NCBI RefSeq assembly: GCF_932276165.1
Contig: NC_064005.1
Span: 8,184,001 to 8,248,000, forward strand
Origin: Plutella xylostella
Lineage: Eukaryota > Arthropoda > Insecta > Lepidoptera > Plutellidae
DNA length: 64,000 bases
Direction of reading: 5' to 3'
Below are positions 1 through 11,287 of the stretch, in pieces (position 1 is the first letter of the stretch; every line of letters begins with the position of its first letter). Made by a program: the position numbers and the translations under genes. Under the pieces are notes generated by a model. It was not told the origin of the DNA, did not search any database, and worked only from the letters and a program-made list of their open reading frames with translations.

Positions 1-239
1 TGAATGCCACATATCAAAATTTGGATTTTTCTGCAGTTTTGTTTTTCAAAAGCTTCGGAGCGCAGCATTAACGGCTTATATGTAGGTATAGTTTATACAC
101 AGGTGATACGGTATATATATTCTTATATTAAGCGTGCCGATTGCGTGACAATTCTTGCTAGAGAATGATCCCCCCTGGTCAAATCACGTACTTCCATATG
201 CTTGCGACGTATTGAACTTGACATAAAATTAGTTGAAAC

Positions 240-728
240 TGACAGTCATACGGTCAGCTGCATAATAAGTAGCTATACACTTCTGTACCTTGTCAAACTG
301 ACGAACTGTCAATGTTTCAATGAATGGATAGGTGGTTTCAGATTGACAAGATACAAAAGTGTGTAGCTACAGAGCGGTGGTAGCTCAGTCGGGTAAGCGC
401 CCGCTTCGCACGCAAGAGATGCGGGTTCGAATCCCGGCGCTGACATGTACCAATGAGTTCTTTTAACTTAAGTACAATGTATCGCTCTTACGGTGAAGGA
501 AAACATCGTGAGGAAACCTGCATATCTAGATTTAGCACATCTAGATATGTGAACCCACCAACCCGCAGTGGACCAGCGTGGTGGGAAATGGTCCAAGCTT
601 AGGAAGGCAGTTTAGACCTTGGGGATATGCACAAAGGTTCCACTCGAGAGAGCCAGGTGCAGGTTCTTACACCCCACAGAGAATAGAATAGAATAGAATA
701 GTGTAGCTACTTATGCAGCTGACTGTAC
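240..728. repeat. Foldback (MITE-like) element split by a SINE
   Basis: The left arm (about 245-300, containing GTCAGCTGCATAATAAGTAG) is an imperfect inverted copy of a right arm that is now in two pieces, 332-370 and 711-728. The arms rejoin if the SINE at 371-700 and one copy of its 10-bp target duplication (GTGTAGCTAC, 361-370 and 701-710) are removed. The uninterrupted element would be about 150 bp and has no coding capacity. The superfamily is unknown because the outer target duplication is unclear. Confidence 0.7.
371..700 (+). mobile_element. tRNA-derived SINE with (AATAG)n tail
   Basis: The head resembles a tRNA with RNA polymerase III boxes: an A box near 379 (GGTAGCTCAGTCGGG) and a B box near 422 (GGGTTCGAATCCC). 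A non-tRNA body follows (AACATCGTGAGGAAACCTGC near 503), then a tail of GAATA repeats at 681-700. A direct repeat GTGTAGCTAC on both sides is a target-site duplication, so this is a complete retroposed copy inside an older foldback. The same family appears reversed at 10975-11287. It is not a functional tRNA gene. Confidence 0.85.
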
Positions 729-1223
729 ATAGGTAGTCTCAGTTATGATACATATTATTTAAAAGTATAACTATAATGCAAAATTAAATACATAGCCCAC
801 ACAGTGCGCTGTATATGATAGAAAGGGTCGTCGTCCTTCTCCAACACTTCCCCGAGGTCCCAAGACGGTTGAAGGCAAAAGCCTGAAAAACTTACAAAAA
901 CGCTGTGAGCCGTCACGTACTGTCGGCTATAGAACAATGTAACATATATTTCATATTTTTAAATCCGACATTATTAATTGCTACTGTCAATATGCTTCTT
1001 CCATACCCTACCCTCTATAAGATGTAACCACCAAAGGAGGTTTTCTTGTTTTAGTGTTAACTTGTATGACGTACATGTTAACAGTAAAACACGAAAATGC
1101 CCTCGGACATCCTGCATTTATATTCAGGACTTGGATGATGATTTCTTTGTCCGTGAAGCCCCATTAGGTACTTTTTTTTACTATACTTAGTAGTTTTGTA
1201 ATAATTGTAATAATATAATATAT

Positions 1224-1469
1224 AAACACTCACACCATGTACCTACTCCCTTGCGGGGTAGGCAGAGGTACATTGCTGCACCCACTTTTCGCCAGTGTTT
1301 ATGTTAGTCCCAATGTAATAGGGGGCGGGCCTATTGCCATTTTACGGGCACATCCAAGACCCGGGAACAAATATCAGTGTTTAAACAAATATCTGCCCCG
1401 GCCGGGAATCGAACCCGGGACCTTCGGCACAAGAGTCAGCGTTGCTTACCGCTGCGCCATCCGGTCGTC
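1224..1469 (-). mobile_element. tRNA-derived SINE, GACGACCGAATGG family
   Basis: Read on the minus strand it begins with a tRNA-like head (GACGACCGGATGGCGCAG), with a B box GGTTCGATTCC at about 1404-1414 on the plus strand complement. The body includes the complement of GGGCACATCCAAGACCC, and it ends in a T-rich tail. Close copies occur at 8737-8992, 13680-13936 and 37331-37573. A copy at 51178-51425 shares the head but has a different body. Confidence 0.8.
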
Positions 1470-1929
1470 GTATATTGTTAATAATTGTATCAAATTTTCC
1501 AACCACGGAAATTGTTAGTTCGTTAAATCATGAATTTCAGAAGCCAGCCAGACTTGCTAATCTAACCGACTGTACAACCCATTCACTACACATCCACGCC
1601 TACAAATAACTTGCTGTGCTTGCCCGTAACTTTTACTGCGACGCCATAAAACCCATTTTCGTTTGACATCTCGTGGCGTCGAGGGACTAGATTCGCTAAA
1701 GGAAGAGTACATTTATTTTCCTACTGAGTCTTTCTTCGACTAACCCTTTGAAACCCGAGTATTAATGATTACGGCACCTGAAGGGACATTTGAGACTTTC
1801 TACTTATGTTTCCCAGTTTCCTCTATTTGGGATACGGTGACAGACAGTCTTTGTGACATTTAATTCCATTTTGCTTTTTACTGTACTGCGTTTAAGCAAA
1901 TGGCAGTATGGCAGTCTTTTCTGCACTGT

Positions 1930-2040
1930 TATTCTGTATTTTGCACAGGGTGTCTTGCACAACGAAGTTAAATAAAATTAAATAGTTTGTCTCTTGCTCT
2001 GACAGTATAATGTCAGAGCAAGATGTCATAACTTTTATTT
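1930..2040. repeat. Degenerate foldback related to the 28457 element
   Basis: It contains GGGTGTCTTGCACAACGAAG and the palindromic core CTCTTGCTCTGACAG...CTGTCAGAGCAAGA type sequence shared with the complete 120-bp element at 28457-28576. The ends are decayed and I cannot define a target duplication. Confidence 0.5.
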
Positions 2041-2268
2041 TGGTGTAGGTGGTAGAGAAAATAACTCTGCGCGCTGTCAAAATTCTATAATCCGTTTTAA
2101 TTTCATATTATTAATTCTATTTCTATTATTACTTTTGAATTACTTAAAGGCCATAGTTCACTTTATTAAGATATTTAGATTTCTCCTCATCTCTTATTTA
2201 TGTATGATTGGTAAGCAATTTCCCACAGCAGTCACGCGCAGACTTATCTGGCGCACACTCTACTTATA

Positions 2269-2479
2269 GTGCCATAAACTTATCTGTTCCGGTGACAGCT
2301 CACGTAAATGTGTAATATTTCTTCATTCTATAAGATTTTAAGTTTGCCAGTAGTGGTAATTCGCTCTTGTTGTTTTAATTAACCCATCTTATCTATATTA
2401 ATATATAATTCATTAGTAAATAATGAGATATGGATCAATTTAGTTCGCTCTCACCGGAACAGATAAGTTTGTGGCACTG
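2269..2479 (+). mobile_element. CAGTGCC MITE (Tc1/mariner-like), copy 1
   Basis: Terminal inverted repeats of about 28 bp are present: the left end has AACTTATCTGTTCCGGTGA and the right end TCACCGGAACAGATAAGTT. The total is about 211 bp with no coding capacity. Two further full-length copies lie at 4874-5086 and 31688-31900. The latter is flanked by TA on both sides, which is the target site of Tc1/mariner-type transposons. Confidence 0.8.
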
Positions 2480-2705
2480 TATATGATTTTGGCTAAAACT
2501 CTTATATTCTGTGTCTTTGTAGGAGATGTTAGTTCCTTTCTTCTGGCGCAGTCGAACGATAACATTGAGGTCTAACAGTCATCGGTAGGTACCACCAATA
2601 CATTACCGCTTGATTACTACCCAGTTACAACCCCATCATCCAGTCAAGTCCGACGTAAGATACTGCCATGCACCTCTGCCTGCCCTACAAGAGAATTTAT
2701 AATTA

Positions 2706-3296
2706 CACTCACGAGTAATGAAAAAGTTCCAGTGTTCATCATCAGCCTATAGCAGTCCACTGCTGGACGTAAGCCTCTCCCAAAGCACTCCACTGGATGC
2801 GATCTTTAGCTTTCCGCATCCAATCCAATCATTACCAGCTACCTTACGCAAGTCGTCACCCCATCTAGCCGGAGGGCGTCCCACACTACGTTTGCCTAGA
2901 CGGAGCCTCCACTCCAGAACACTTTTATCCCATCGGTCATCGGTTCTTCGACAGATGTGACCAGCCCACTGCCACTTAAGCTTACTAACTCGGTGAGCTA
3001 TGTCGGTGACTTTAGTACTCTGTCGGATTACTTCGTTCCGGATGCGATCTTTCAGAGAGACTCCAAGCATAGTAGCTCTTTCCATAGCTCGCTGAGTGAC
3101 CTTCAGTTTGTGAACCAGTCCCACTGTAAGTGTCCACGTTTCAGCCCCATAGGTCATAACCGGTAGGACACACTGCATCATTTTACAACGCATAATAATA
3201 TTGCCAACCAAAAACGCAAATTTTATTTACAAGTAGGTATATTAAATAGGTATATTAAAACATTTAGGTCAGAAGTTTGTAAGTGGAACTTTTACA
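2706..3296 (+). mobile_element. CACTCAC MITE split by an RTE LINE
   Basis: The left end (CACTCACGAGTAATG, 2706-2720) matches the family terminal repeat. The element stops near 2734, is interrupted by a LINE fragment, and resumes near 3200 with the family's internal sequence and a decayed right end (GTAAGTGGAACTTTTAC near 3280). The full-length reference copy is at 12725-12957. Confidence 0.6.
2735..3196 (-). mobile_element. RTE-like LINE, 5'-truncated 3' end
   Basis: The minus-strand reading frame (3211 down to 2747) encodes the C-terminus of a LINE ORF2. It includes the recurrent lepidopteran motifs YGAETWTLT, LKWQWAGHICRR and GKRSVGRPPARW. The frame begins in flanking MITE sequence, so its apparent start codon is not meaningful. 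Assignment to the RTE group rests on recall of similar reverse-transcriptase proteins and on the (GAT)n-type 3' tails of sister copies. It is a dead fragment lacking endonuclease and catalytic core. Confidence 0.75.
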
Positions 3297-3299
3297 AAC

Positions 3300-4370
3300 A
3301 CATACATGACGGTAAAAAACACAACACAAAAATCATTTCTGTCTCCACCACAGCCGGGTAAAAAGGTATACTTATTCGATTTGTATTCGCATCCTTCGTT
3401 CAAATATCTTTATGTTACAGTCAATTGGTTTGAGACCCTACGCTCTCCCCGCTCCCGAGGGCATTCAGAAAATATATATCTTTTTGAAGGAAAAGTTTCG
3501 GATCTTTCAAAACTATAGGCACCTATGTCGTAGCAAGGCGTCGCCGTTGACTCGGGTATATATAATGTACAAAGGTATGAAGATGAAAGATGATGTACGA
3601 ATTTTCCGTCAGGATTTGATATATAAGTTTGTAGGATAGGATTGATAAAATGCAATAATACATTGTTTTACAGGAAACTATCAACAACTAGTTCATTATT
3701 TCTCGTTCACAGTTTTTTTGTGTTAGTTGTGGTATTGATTTGAATCTATAAGCGCACCGGTGCATAATCCTGCGAAAGTACAGCTGCAGAGTTCTTCAAT
3801 ATAGAGTAACTTGCACAAGTGAAAATTTGGTACCACCAATATTATTTGGCAGGTTTATGTTCATTAGCTCACGGCATACATACGGATTAGATGCGATCGA
3901 GACTTGCATGTTAATAGTTTGTTCAGTTTGTATTGTGTGACTATCATCTAAATACGATATAACTGACTGTAAAGGATATTAAGCTCTTGCAGGTTTGCTG
4001 CAATTTAACCAAAATATATTTTAGGTAATATCTAATTCACTTTCCACTCTTAATAAAAATAAACGTCATTGAAGCGTGTTATTTCCACTTCTAGCGTCAA
4101 TAGACATGATACACTGAGTCAACTGAGTGCACATTATTTTTAACATTGTCAAAACTCTAATTTTTGTATATACATATTAAATTAGAGTTACATTGCATCT
4201 ATAAAGTAATGACAATAAAGAGTGCGGTTTGCAAATACAATACATTTACATAAATTGTAAAAATAAAATACTGATTTATAATGGTTTTTAACAGATTTGT
4301 GATTAAAATAAAGATAATGGATTGATTAAGTACGGTTAAAAAATTAGTTAGATCCCACTTTCGTTTTCAG
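3300..4370. other. No gene seen
   Basis: AT-rich sequence with only short, composition-driven open frames on both strands (for example at 3410-3655). I see no splice-framed coding block and no recognised repeat. Confidence 0.5.
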
Positions 4371-4379
4371 GACGTTATA

Positions 4380-4638
4380 CAGGATGTTGCAAAAAGGGTA
4401 TACTAAGCCGAAAGGGGGTGACTCAGGGGGCTATTCTGAACAAATTTTGTTCTACGAGTGGAAATTCACGAAAATTAAAATTCCTTTTCCATAGAAACTT
4501 TGTTGGTCACGTGACTTTTACTATGGAGAACGAATATTTTTTTTCGCGAATTTCCGTAACTCGTAGAACTAAAGTTGTTCAGAATGACCTCCTGAGTCAC
4601 CCCCTTTCGGCTTAGTATACCCTTTTTGCAACACTCTG
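4380..4638. mobile_element. Foldback MITE, TA-flanked (TTGCAACA family), copy 1
   Basis: The outer ends CAGGATGTTGCAAAAAGGG and CCCTTTTTGCAACACTCTG are inverted repeats. Inner arms continue with complementary AAGCCGAAAGGGGGTGACTC and GAGTCACCCCCTTTCGGCTT. TA lies on each side, consistent with a TA target duplication. A second, shorter copy is at 34671-34811. It is non-coding; the two open frames across it are mirror images of the arms. Confidence 0.8.
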
Positions 4639-4639
4639 T

Positions 4640-4765
4640 ATTTGCACTGTACGCACTTACCCAAAATTCGTGCAAAATTGCACTTTTTCGGAGAACTCCA
4701 CTAACCGGGTTCGAACCCGACACAGTCAGCGTTGCAACCACTTCGCTGTTTGGTCATCACATTGA
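4640..4765 (-). mobile_element. SINE tRNA-like head
   Basis: The complement contains GATGACCAAACAGCGAAG, then the B-box-like GGGTTCGAACCCGG, the order expected of a tRNA-derived SINE 5' end. The body is short and decayed. Confidence 0.55.
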
Positions 4766-4873
4766 GGTCACAGAGTCTAAACTCAGTTAGTCTTAGTCGT
4801 AATTTCAGGCAGCACGGCCCGTAAACACAGAATGTTAACTGTGTGACAAGAGTTTGTGGTCTTTGCCTCTGTA

Positions 4874-5086
4874 CTGTGCCACAAACTTATCTGTTCCGGT
4901 GAGAGCTCACGTAAATGTGTAATATTTCTTCAGTCTATAAGATTTTAAGTTTGCCAGTAGTTGTAATTCGCTCTTGTAGTTTCAATAAACCCATCTAATC
5001 TATAACAATATATAATTCATTAGTAAATAATGAGATATGGATCCATTTAGTTCGCTGTCACCGGAACAGATAAGTTTGTCGCACTA
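4874..5086 (+). mobile_element. CAGTGCC MITE, copy 2
   Basis: Same orientation and internal sequence as 2269-2479, with terminal repeats CAAACTTATCTGTTCCGGTG and its complement. The last bases are mutated (GTCGCACTA instead of GTGGCACTG). Confidence 0.8.
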
Positions 5087-5234
5087 TACTGTGCTGTACT
5101 GTAGTCCTTAAAATATAGCTTGATCTATGTGACAACTGTTTTATCATTTTGTTGAGAAACTAATAATTATGATGCGCTTTCAGTAGATACATTGAATTAA
5201 GATGACATTTATTAATATTTAAACCTACTATTAC

Positions 5235-5290
5235 TATTCAAATTCAAATTCAAATCATTTATTGATAAGGTCAAAACTTATACGTCATTT
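5235..5290 (-). repeat. (CAAATT)n LINE 3' tail
   Basis: A short run of ATTCAAATTCAAATTCAA followed by ATCATTTATTGATAAGG resembles the 3' terminus of lepidopteran LINEs inserted in minus orientation. No coding part remains. Confidence 0.4.
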
Positions 5291-5356
5291 CTATTTACTA
5301 ATAAAAACCATGTTTGACTGGTTGTGAGAGCGTGTGAATTTGTAGAGAACAGTGCC

Positions 5357-5485
5357 TAGAGTACGAGTTTTTCCACCTATCGAGAAGTGAAATCGAAAAC
5401 GCAGATTTGTATGACGTGGAGCTAGTACAGCTACTTGCGTTTTCGATTTCACTTCTCGATAGGTGAAAAAACTCGAACTCGAGGC
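5357..5485. repeat. Near-perfect foldback
   Basis: Two arms of about 45 bp (containing CTATCGAGAAGTGAAATCG and CGATTTCACTTCTCGATAG) surround a short spacer. Opposite-strand open frames here are arm mirror images. It is probably a MITE; the target duplication is not resolved. Confidence 0.7.
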
Positions 5486-5754
5486 CCATGTGAGTAGGCT
5501 TCTAGCGGTTTTCCCCGGTAATACGTAATCCGGTAACAAATGACGCCACTGGATGCGTCCAATAGTACTTTGCATCCAGTCGTAAATAAAACATAATCAG
5601 ATTATATAAAACTGTATTTTTCGTCCATAGTGGGAACCCGAAAAGGGTTTATAAATATTCCCTATGTGTTACGTGTACCTACATAAGCGGCTTAACATGA
5701 AGTGGCAAAGAAAACTTCATACCTATATACATATTATACATACAATGTAGGTAT

Positions 5755-5982
5755 CATCATCATCATCATCAGCCAATAATCATCCACTGCTGGACATAGG
5801 CCTCTCCCAAGGAGCGCCCAAACACTCGGTCCTCGGCCTTCCTCATCCACTACTACCCGCCACCCGCCTAAGTTCGTCAGTCCAGCGGGCAGGAGGGCGT
5901 CCCACGCTGCGTTTGCCTGTTCGTGGTCTCCACTCGAGAACTCGTCTACCCCAACGGTTATCGGTTCTTCGGCAGATATGAC
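5755..5982 (-). mobile_element. RTE-like LINE 3' end with target duplication
   Basis: A (ATC)n tail at 5755-5770 precedes the conserved 3' sequence (CCACTGCTGGACATAGGCC) and the complement of the GRPPARW-coding region. A 12-bp direct repeat CAATGTAGGTAT (5743-5754 and 5983-5994) brackets it exactly. This proves a 5'-truncated retrotransposition event. The coding part is only the last few dozen residues of ORF2. Confidence 0.85.
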
Positions 5983-6350
5983 CAATGTAGGTATGTTGTA
6001 ATATAATTTACGGTATATGAGCCACATATTTACTACAAGTCTCCTATGAGTCTCCTCATACACGCTCGTTGATTTTAGATCCAAAATTCGGGGTCCTGAA
6101 ATACTGAAATAGTTTACTCATAAATAACAAAAATAATAAATTACTTTATTCATAAATAAATAATTATCTACATGTCAGAACAGACATGGGACATCCTAAT
6201 GGGGCTTTTCTTATGTATTTCGCTTATTTGGTTGACATGTCCACAACCGACAAGACCAATCATCTTCGCTCTGTACATTTCTTTAGTAAATTTTACAGCT
6301 TCGCATTATGTATTTTTTAGTAAATACCTACCTACCTACTTGAGGTAGAC

Positions 6351-6534
6351 GAGTTCTCGAGTGGAGACCACGAACAGGCAAACGCAGCGTGGGACGCCCT
6401 CCTGCCCGCTGGACTGACGACCTTAGGCGGGTAGCCGGTAGGGGTTGGATGAGGATGGCCGAGGACCGAGTGTTGTGGCGCTCCATGAGAGAGGCCTATG
6501 TCCAGCAGTGGATGATTATTAGCTGATGATGATG
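6351..6534 (+). mobile_element. RTE-like LINE 3' end, plus orientation
   Basis: The same 3' terminus as 5755-5982 on the opposite strand, running from GACGAGTTCTCGAGTGGAG to GGCCTATGTCCAGCAGTGG and a (GATGAT)n tail near 6521-6534. It is severely 5'-truncated. With the 5755 copy it forms an inverted pair about 600 bp apart. Confidence 0.8.
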
Positions 6535-6539
6535 ATGTA

Positions 6540-7330
6540 TAGTGTATAGGTAAATATTAATATATAGATAAGAATTACTATATAGATACATTAAATTAAA
6601 TTACAGGTTGCACGTGTAATTACCTACCTATTAACAGGTTGATGCAAAACTTCTACATCAAAATATCTCACCTGAAAAATCACTTCCTCCGTCACTATCA
6701 AATTCCTTTGTAGCCTGATAAATTTTGCCAAACCTTATCATATTGATTTCCTACAGCAAAATGGTAAACAGGATATCCACTGGTAGGGAAAATATCTACC
6801 TGAGCTTTCTCGATACATGCAAAGGTATACGTAAGGTCTACTTGAATATTCTAATCTTTCTTGTTCAAACTGAATACATTACGGTGATTTTCTTTTAAAA
6901 ATATGTCTACCTCTTGCGTAATATAGGGACTATTGCTCTTTAACTGGGGTCGGAGGAGCAATATGAAGAGTGTTATAAGTTTAAATGTCTCTATATACGG
7001 GACCTGTACATCTAAAGCAGCTTTATGCTGTTTTGGATTGTTACTAAATAACAATATACTTAATCAAGAATTAAAAAAAAAAAACTAATATAATACTACC
7101 ACGATTTTACCTCTATTTCAACGTTTTGTACGATAGGTTGTCATTACCGTCCGAGGAAGATCCACAAACATTATTAATATTATGTCATTTCCAAGGACTT
7201 TATGTCATTTGTGATCCACGCCGAGTCGAATGTGCTTTGTGCCGAACGATACTAAGCAGTCATTTATTTCCTGTCACAAACATTTTACCTTGCATAATTG
7301 TATATGTTATCTGCAGAATGTACTGGGAAA
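6540..7330. other. No gene seen
   Basis: AT-rich stretch without a recognisable repeat or coding block. The open frames at 6851-7054 and 7126-7389 are short and show no family signature that I recognise. Confidence 0.45.
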
Positions 7331-7344
7331 TGGGACAGACGCTA

Positions 7345-7600
7345 GCGCTGTTTTTAACCCCCGGCCCGGAAATGGGGGTTATAAGTTAACGTGTCTGTGT
7401 ATCTGTCCGTGATAGCGTAGCTACCAAACGACTGAACCGATTTTCGTTTTGTTTTTACGATCATAGTTAAATGTTACAACAAGTGTTCATAGCCTTGTTT
7501 CATGAGAATCGGTTTAGCCGTTCAAAATTGATGTGTATTTAATTTTGTGTTGAATATCGGGGGTTTTTAACGTTGGTTAGGTCATGTTATTATGTATAAC
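7345..7600 (+). repeat. Probable dispersed element (AACCCCCGGC type)
   Basis: The stretch from TTTTTAACCCCCGGCC through GTGTCTGTGTATCTGTCCGTG to ACCGATTTTCGTTTTG resembles a dispersed non-coding lepidopteran repeat I recall, possibly Helitron-related. Only one copy is in this window, so boundaries and class are uncertain. Confidence 0.35.
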
Positions 7601-7691
7601 GACGACGTAGCGTCACCGCTCTGTCGACGCAGCGCAGACGCAACGCACAGCGCACACACAACATCATGTGGCATCGCTATATGGTGTCTAA

Positions 7692-7835
7692 GACCCCCCG
7701 CAGACTGCAGACTTTTAGTCGGCCGATAGTTTGGTCGGGCTCTTAATCAGTATGGAGATGTATGATAGAGCGCACATTCAACGATAATTGTATCGGCCGA
7801 TACTCCCACTTCAAGTCTGCAGTCTGCGGAGGGTC
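7692..7835. mobile_element. Foldback MITE with TAA target duplication
   Basis: The left end GACCCCCCGCAGACTGCAG and right end CTGCAGTCTGCGGAGGGTC are inverted repeats. The inner arms share CGGCCGATA. TAA directly abuts both ends (7689-7691, 7836-7838), the target pattern of PIF/Harbinger elements. It is 144 bp and non-coding. Confidence 0.8.
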
Positions 7836-8736
7836 TAACAGTGATCCATCAAATAGAACCGGTGAATCCAATCGCAGAGCTCACTGTTACGTTCCGTATC
7901 TGCTACGTCGTATAACAGGATCCCTCTCAACATCCCCATACATAAATATTAATGTATTGGCCAGGCACAGATACCATAAATATGTATGAAATCGTTAAAT
8001 GCACAGCTGAGCAAATGTACACAGCGTTGCCGAAACATTTTGGGCAGATTAATAAACGGTTGTGCGGATACTGGCGGTTTATGCGTGGACTGAAACTTGC
8101 ATAATTTCGTAACAATTTTCCAGCTCGATAGTGCAGTGGTTGAGGACGTTGCTTCGAGTATGCAGTCCTGGGTTTGACAGTATATTAGGCTAATCTCCGT
8201 ATTTTATTTCACGGCCAGATTCTCGTTTATGACAGAAATTTATTTGTACCTACTCGATTAAATTTTCCCATAACATGTTTCATTAGTATTTAATCATATT
8301 ATAAAGGAATACTACGATATAAATAATGTGGTACTGTTACTTTTTCATCGCTTGTGAGTGTATTAATGAGATTCAGCGATGGACTTACGAAGAATTCCTT
8401 TCAAAATCCCACGGTATATTTTGTTAACCTGATTACATGAATGATGGGAGGGTCACCTGCAACCCGTATTCATTGTTCACTCGATTGGAACCTTTGTAAA
8501 TGTCCCCTACAGCCTCCGCCATGCTGAAAACAACATCACATGACCTGGAAGTTGTAAACTCACCTGATTAATAATATAGGACATGGGGTGCTACCTTTTT
8601 CCCTGCGAGCGTTTTGCTCTTGTCCAGAAGAATTCCAGTACAAAAGTAAGCTGTATCACTCAGCGATAATATTGTAATACGAGTAGTAGTAGTAGACAGG
8701 TTTTCCCTTGTTGTTTTTTTTCCTGTAGATCTTTCA

Positions 8737-8992
8737 AAAAAAAAAAAAAAACACTCACCCCTTGTACTAATGTACTCCCTTGCGGGGTAGGCATTGCTGC
8801 ACCCACTTTTCGCCAGAGCGTTATGTTAGTCCCAATGTAATAGGAGGCGGGCCTATTGCCATTTTACGGGCACATCCAAGACCCGAAAACAAATATCTGT
8901 GTTTAAACAAATATCTGCCCCAGCCGGGAATCGAACCCGGGACCTTCGGCTCAGTAGTCAGGTTCACTAAACACTACGCCATTCGGTCGTCC
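8737..8992 (-). mobile_element. tRNA-derived SINE, GACGACCGAATGG family
   Basis: Complete copy bracketed by an ATCTTTCA direct repeat (8729-8736 and 8993-9000). The minus strand reads tRNA-like head, body, then a GTGAGTG end and a homopolymer T tail (A15 on the plus strand). It defines the limits of this family in the window. Confidence 0.85.
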
Positions 8993-9200
8993 ATCTTTCA
9001 CTGGTAGTATAAACATCTTTACAAGCCATTACCAACTAAAATAGTCAGTACCAGTAGTAGTAAAAAGGTAGGTACTAGTTTGGAAGTGTTTTATTGCAAA
9101 CATAAATTAATATTTCTTCAGATTTTCTTGGAAAGAAGTTTAAGAAGTTGCTCAGCCAGCCAGTAGGTAGGTACTAAGACTTATCAGAGTTGGTGTTGTC

Positions 9201-9251
9201 AAAATATTATCATGCCATTCTATAGAACTCAAAATGGCATGATAATATTTT
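9201..9251. repeat. Perfect 19-bp hairpin
   Basis: The stems AAAATATTATCATGCCATT (9201-9219) and its exact complement (9233-9251) flank a 13-base loop. This could be a tiny MITE core or the stem of a small RNA hairpin. The stem is shorter than a typical animal pre-miRNA and I see no other copy. Confidence 0.6.
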
Positions 9252-9599
9252 ATTAGATATTGTTAATCTTAGCATTATCTCTGTTTTCTTTCATGCATTA
9301 TATGTATAGACTACCTACGAATTACATTACTTTTGCAACGTTTATAAAATTTACGTCTCCACAAAAAATTGGGTCGGCTGGGTTTATGACACTCACCTCC
9401 GTGATGACAACATTACACATTTTGAAAAAAAATTAATACATTTAGTATTCTCGACTAACTTTTCTCAGACTTAGCCCCCAAATACAAACCCATCTAATAA
9501 AAATAAGTCCCCAACCCAACATTCATTAGCACAACTAGCAAAGAGACGCCATTGCCACGCTTTCAGAGCAACAACATATTCACCTGAGATTTCGTCCAC

Positions 9600-9725
9600 T
9601 ATCTATGAAAGGAAGTGGCTATTCAGCGCTGAAGCGGCTGAAAGCGGCTCCTGAAGAGCGCTTCAGGATAAATACCTACGAGCACAATGCTAGCGCTCAT
9701 TGATAAAGCGCTGAACGCTGAATGG
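9600..9725. repeat. Imperfect foldback
   Basis: The arms around GGCTATTCAGCGCTGAAGCG and AAAGCGCTGAACGCTGAAT are inverted, with internal AGCGCT-rich sequence. It is probably a short DNA-transposon derivative; no clear target duplication is seen. Confidence 0.5.
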
Positions 9726-9729
9726 GAGA

Positions 9730-10970
9730 CAAAAACTATGGAGCCAGTCTTTTTAAAGACGGAATTGGTTTTAAAGTTTCGCGTTGTAAGGACCTGAATT
9801 TAGAGACGCTCCAAAATGTTTTGGCGATGTGCCCTAAGTTGAAATAGGGGCTGTTTTTTGATAGTGTGTGTCTTTTAGGTAGGTAAATGTGAAGAGGGGG
9901 ATCGTAAATGAATTGACCAATTTGAACCAGTTTTTTTTGTTGTGTGGTAGATAAAAGATTCAGCGATGAGCAAATGAAGAATAATTACAGAACCACATAT
10001 CAGAAGTACAACATCGAACCGAAAATAAATAACAAAATACTGGTTTGATTGACTACGCTCTGTGGAACTAACAACTACATAGTTTCAGAATGTATGTATT
10101 GTATAGGCATATCCCGTTTGTTTTTAAACAACAGCTACAGATCAAAGCATTCTAATTCGCAAATAGTTTAAAACTGTAGCTCTCAATTCAATTTCAAAAC
10201 GTAACAAATGTATTCCTGACCAATTTATTTTGAATTCATTCCCCAGCGACTAGCGAGAGCAGACTTTTCGACCATTCGCCGCGTACAGGTGGGTGGATCT
10301 TAAAGACAGGGCTGTAAAGGCCATTTTTGATTGTATACAAAGCTCAGATAAGTTGGAAAAGCTTCGCAATATTCCGAACTGGGGAGCTTTGTGAACGCAG
10401 GCCGGAGCGTTTAATGTTTTCGTACAAACAAATCGGAATTCTTCATGGATGTTTTTATTGATCCCTGAGAGAGTAAACAATTATTATGTCGGCTTTTTGT
10501 GAGTAGGCATATAGATATTGCCTTTAATTTCGCTTTCAAAGGGACTTGCCGATACAATGCTTTGGAAATTGACTACCAGCCTTGTCCGTATTTCTTATTT
10601 CCAATTTTTTTTTTCTCTTGTTCTATAGTAACCCGCTATTAGAGGACAAAGAACACTATCAAACCGTCTTAATTGTTTCTACCCGCGAAACTCCCTTCTT
10701 ATGACTATCATTAGTTACTTAGTACATACATTTGACCATCTTCTGAGAGAACTCGTTCATATTCCTAATGGTGGCGATATTAAGAACATTAGTATGATTT
10801 ATTACGGCGAAACGGGAAATATTTTCTTACTGCCTTATTTATGCGTAACATTAATATGATAGCAGGATGTTGCGTTCGAGAGATTGGGGGCTGGAGGTGC
10901 CTTTTTTATCTCGGTTGTTGTTCTCGACAAATGACTACATGTTTCATACACACACATATTCTCACTACTG
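9730..10970. other. No gene seen
   Basis: AT-rich unique-looking sequence. The 76-residue open frame at 10250-10480 (minus) has no recognisable domain and no supporting splice context. Confidence 0.45.
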
Positions 10971-10974
10971 TAAT

Positions 10975-11287
10975 CCCCAAAGGGGTAGTCAGAGGTGACT
11001 CGCAGGCGAGTTACCGGCCTTTTCCCTGTACATTTGTACTCACGTGATAGGTCGCGAGCCGTATCGCCGTTTTTAAATGAGTACAATGCACTTACGGTTC
11101 ACATCTAGAATCTAGATGTGCAGGTTTCCTCACGATGTTTTCTTTCACCGATGAGCGATAAAAGTTATATTGTACTTAAATTCCAAAGAACTACTTAATT
11201 GGTACATGTCAGCGCCTTCATTCGAATCCTCATCTCTGGCATGAGACTTATGAGACTACCCGACTGAGCGACCATCACTCTAATGTT
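10975..11287 (-). mobile_element. tRNA-derived SINE (same family as 371-700)
   Basis: On the minus strand it starts with a tRNA-like head (TGATGGTCGCTCAGTCGGG). It then has a weak B box, GTACAATATAAC, the shared AACATCGTGAGGAAACCTGC body and an extra 3' part containing CACGTGATAGGTCGCGAGC (plus strand). The same 3' part recurs, inverted, at the end of the 5S-like SINE near 16480-16545, so these SINEs exchange 3' modules. Confidence 0.75.

Noticed and set aside
371..445. Apparent tRNA gene with A and B boxes
   Set aside because: It is the head of a SINE with a body, AATAG tail and target duplication; the cloverleaf is imperfect.
1224..1469. 93-residue plus-strand open frame
   Set aside because: Entirely SINE sequence; the same translation recurs at other SINE copies (for example 8780-9007).
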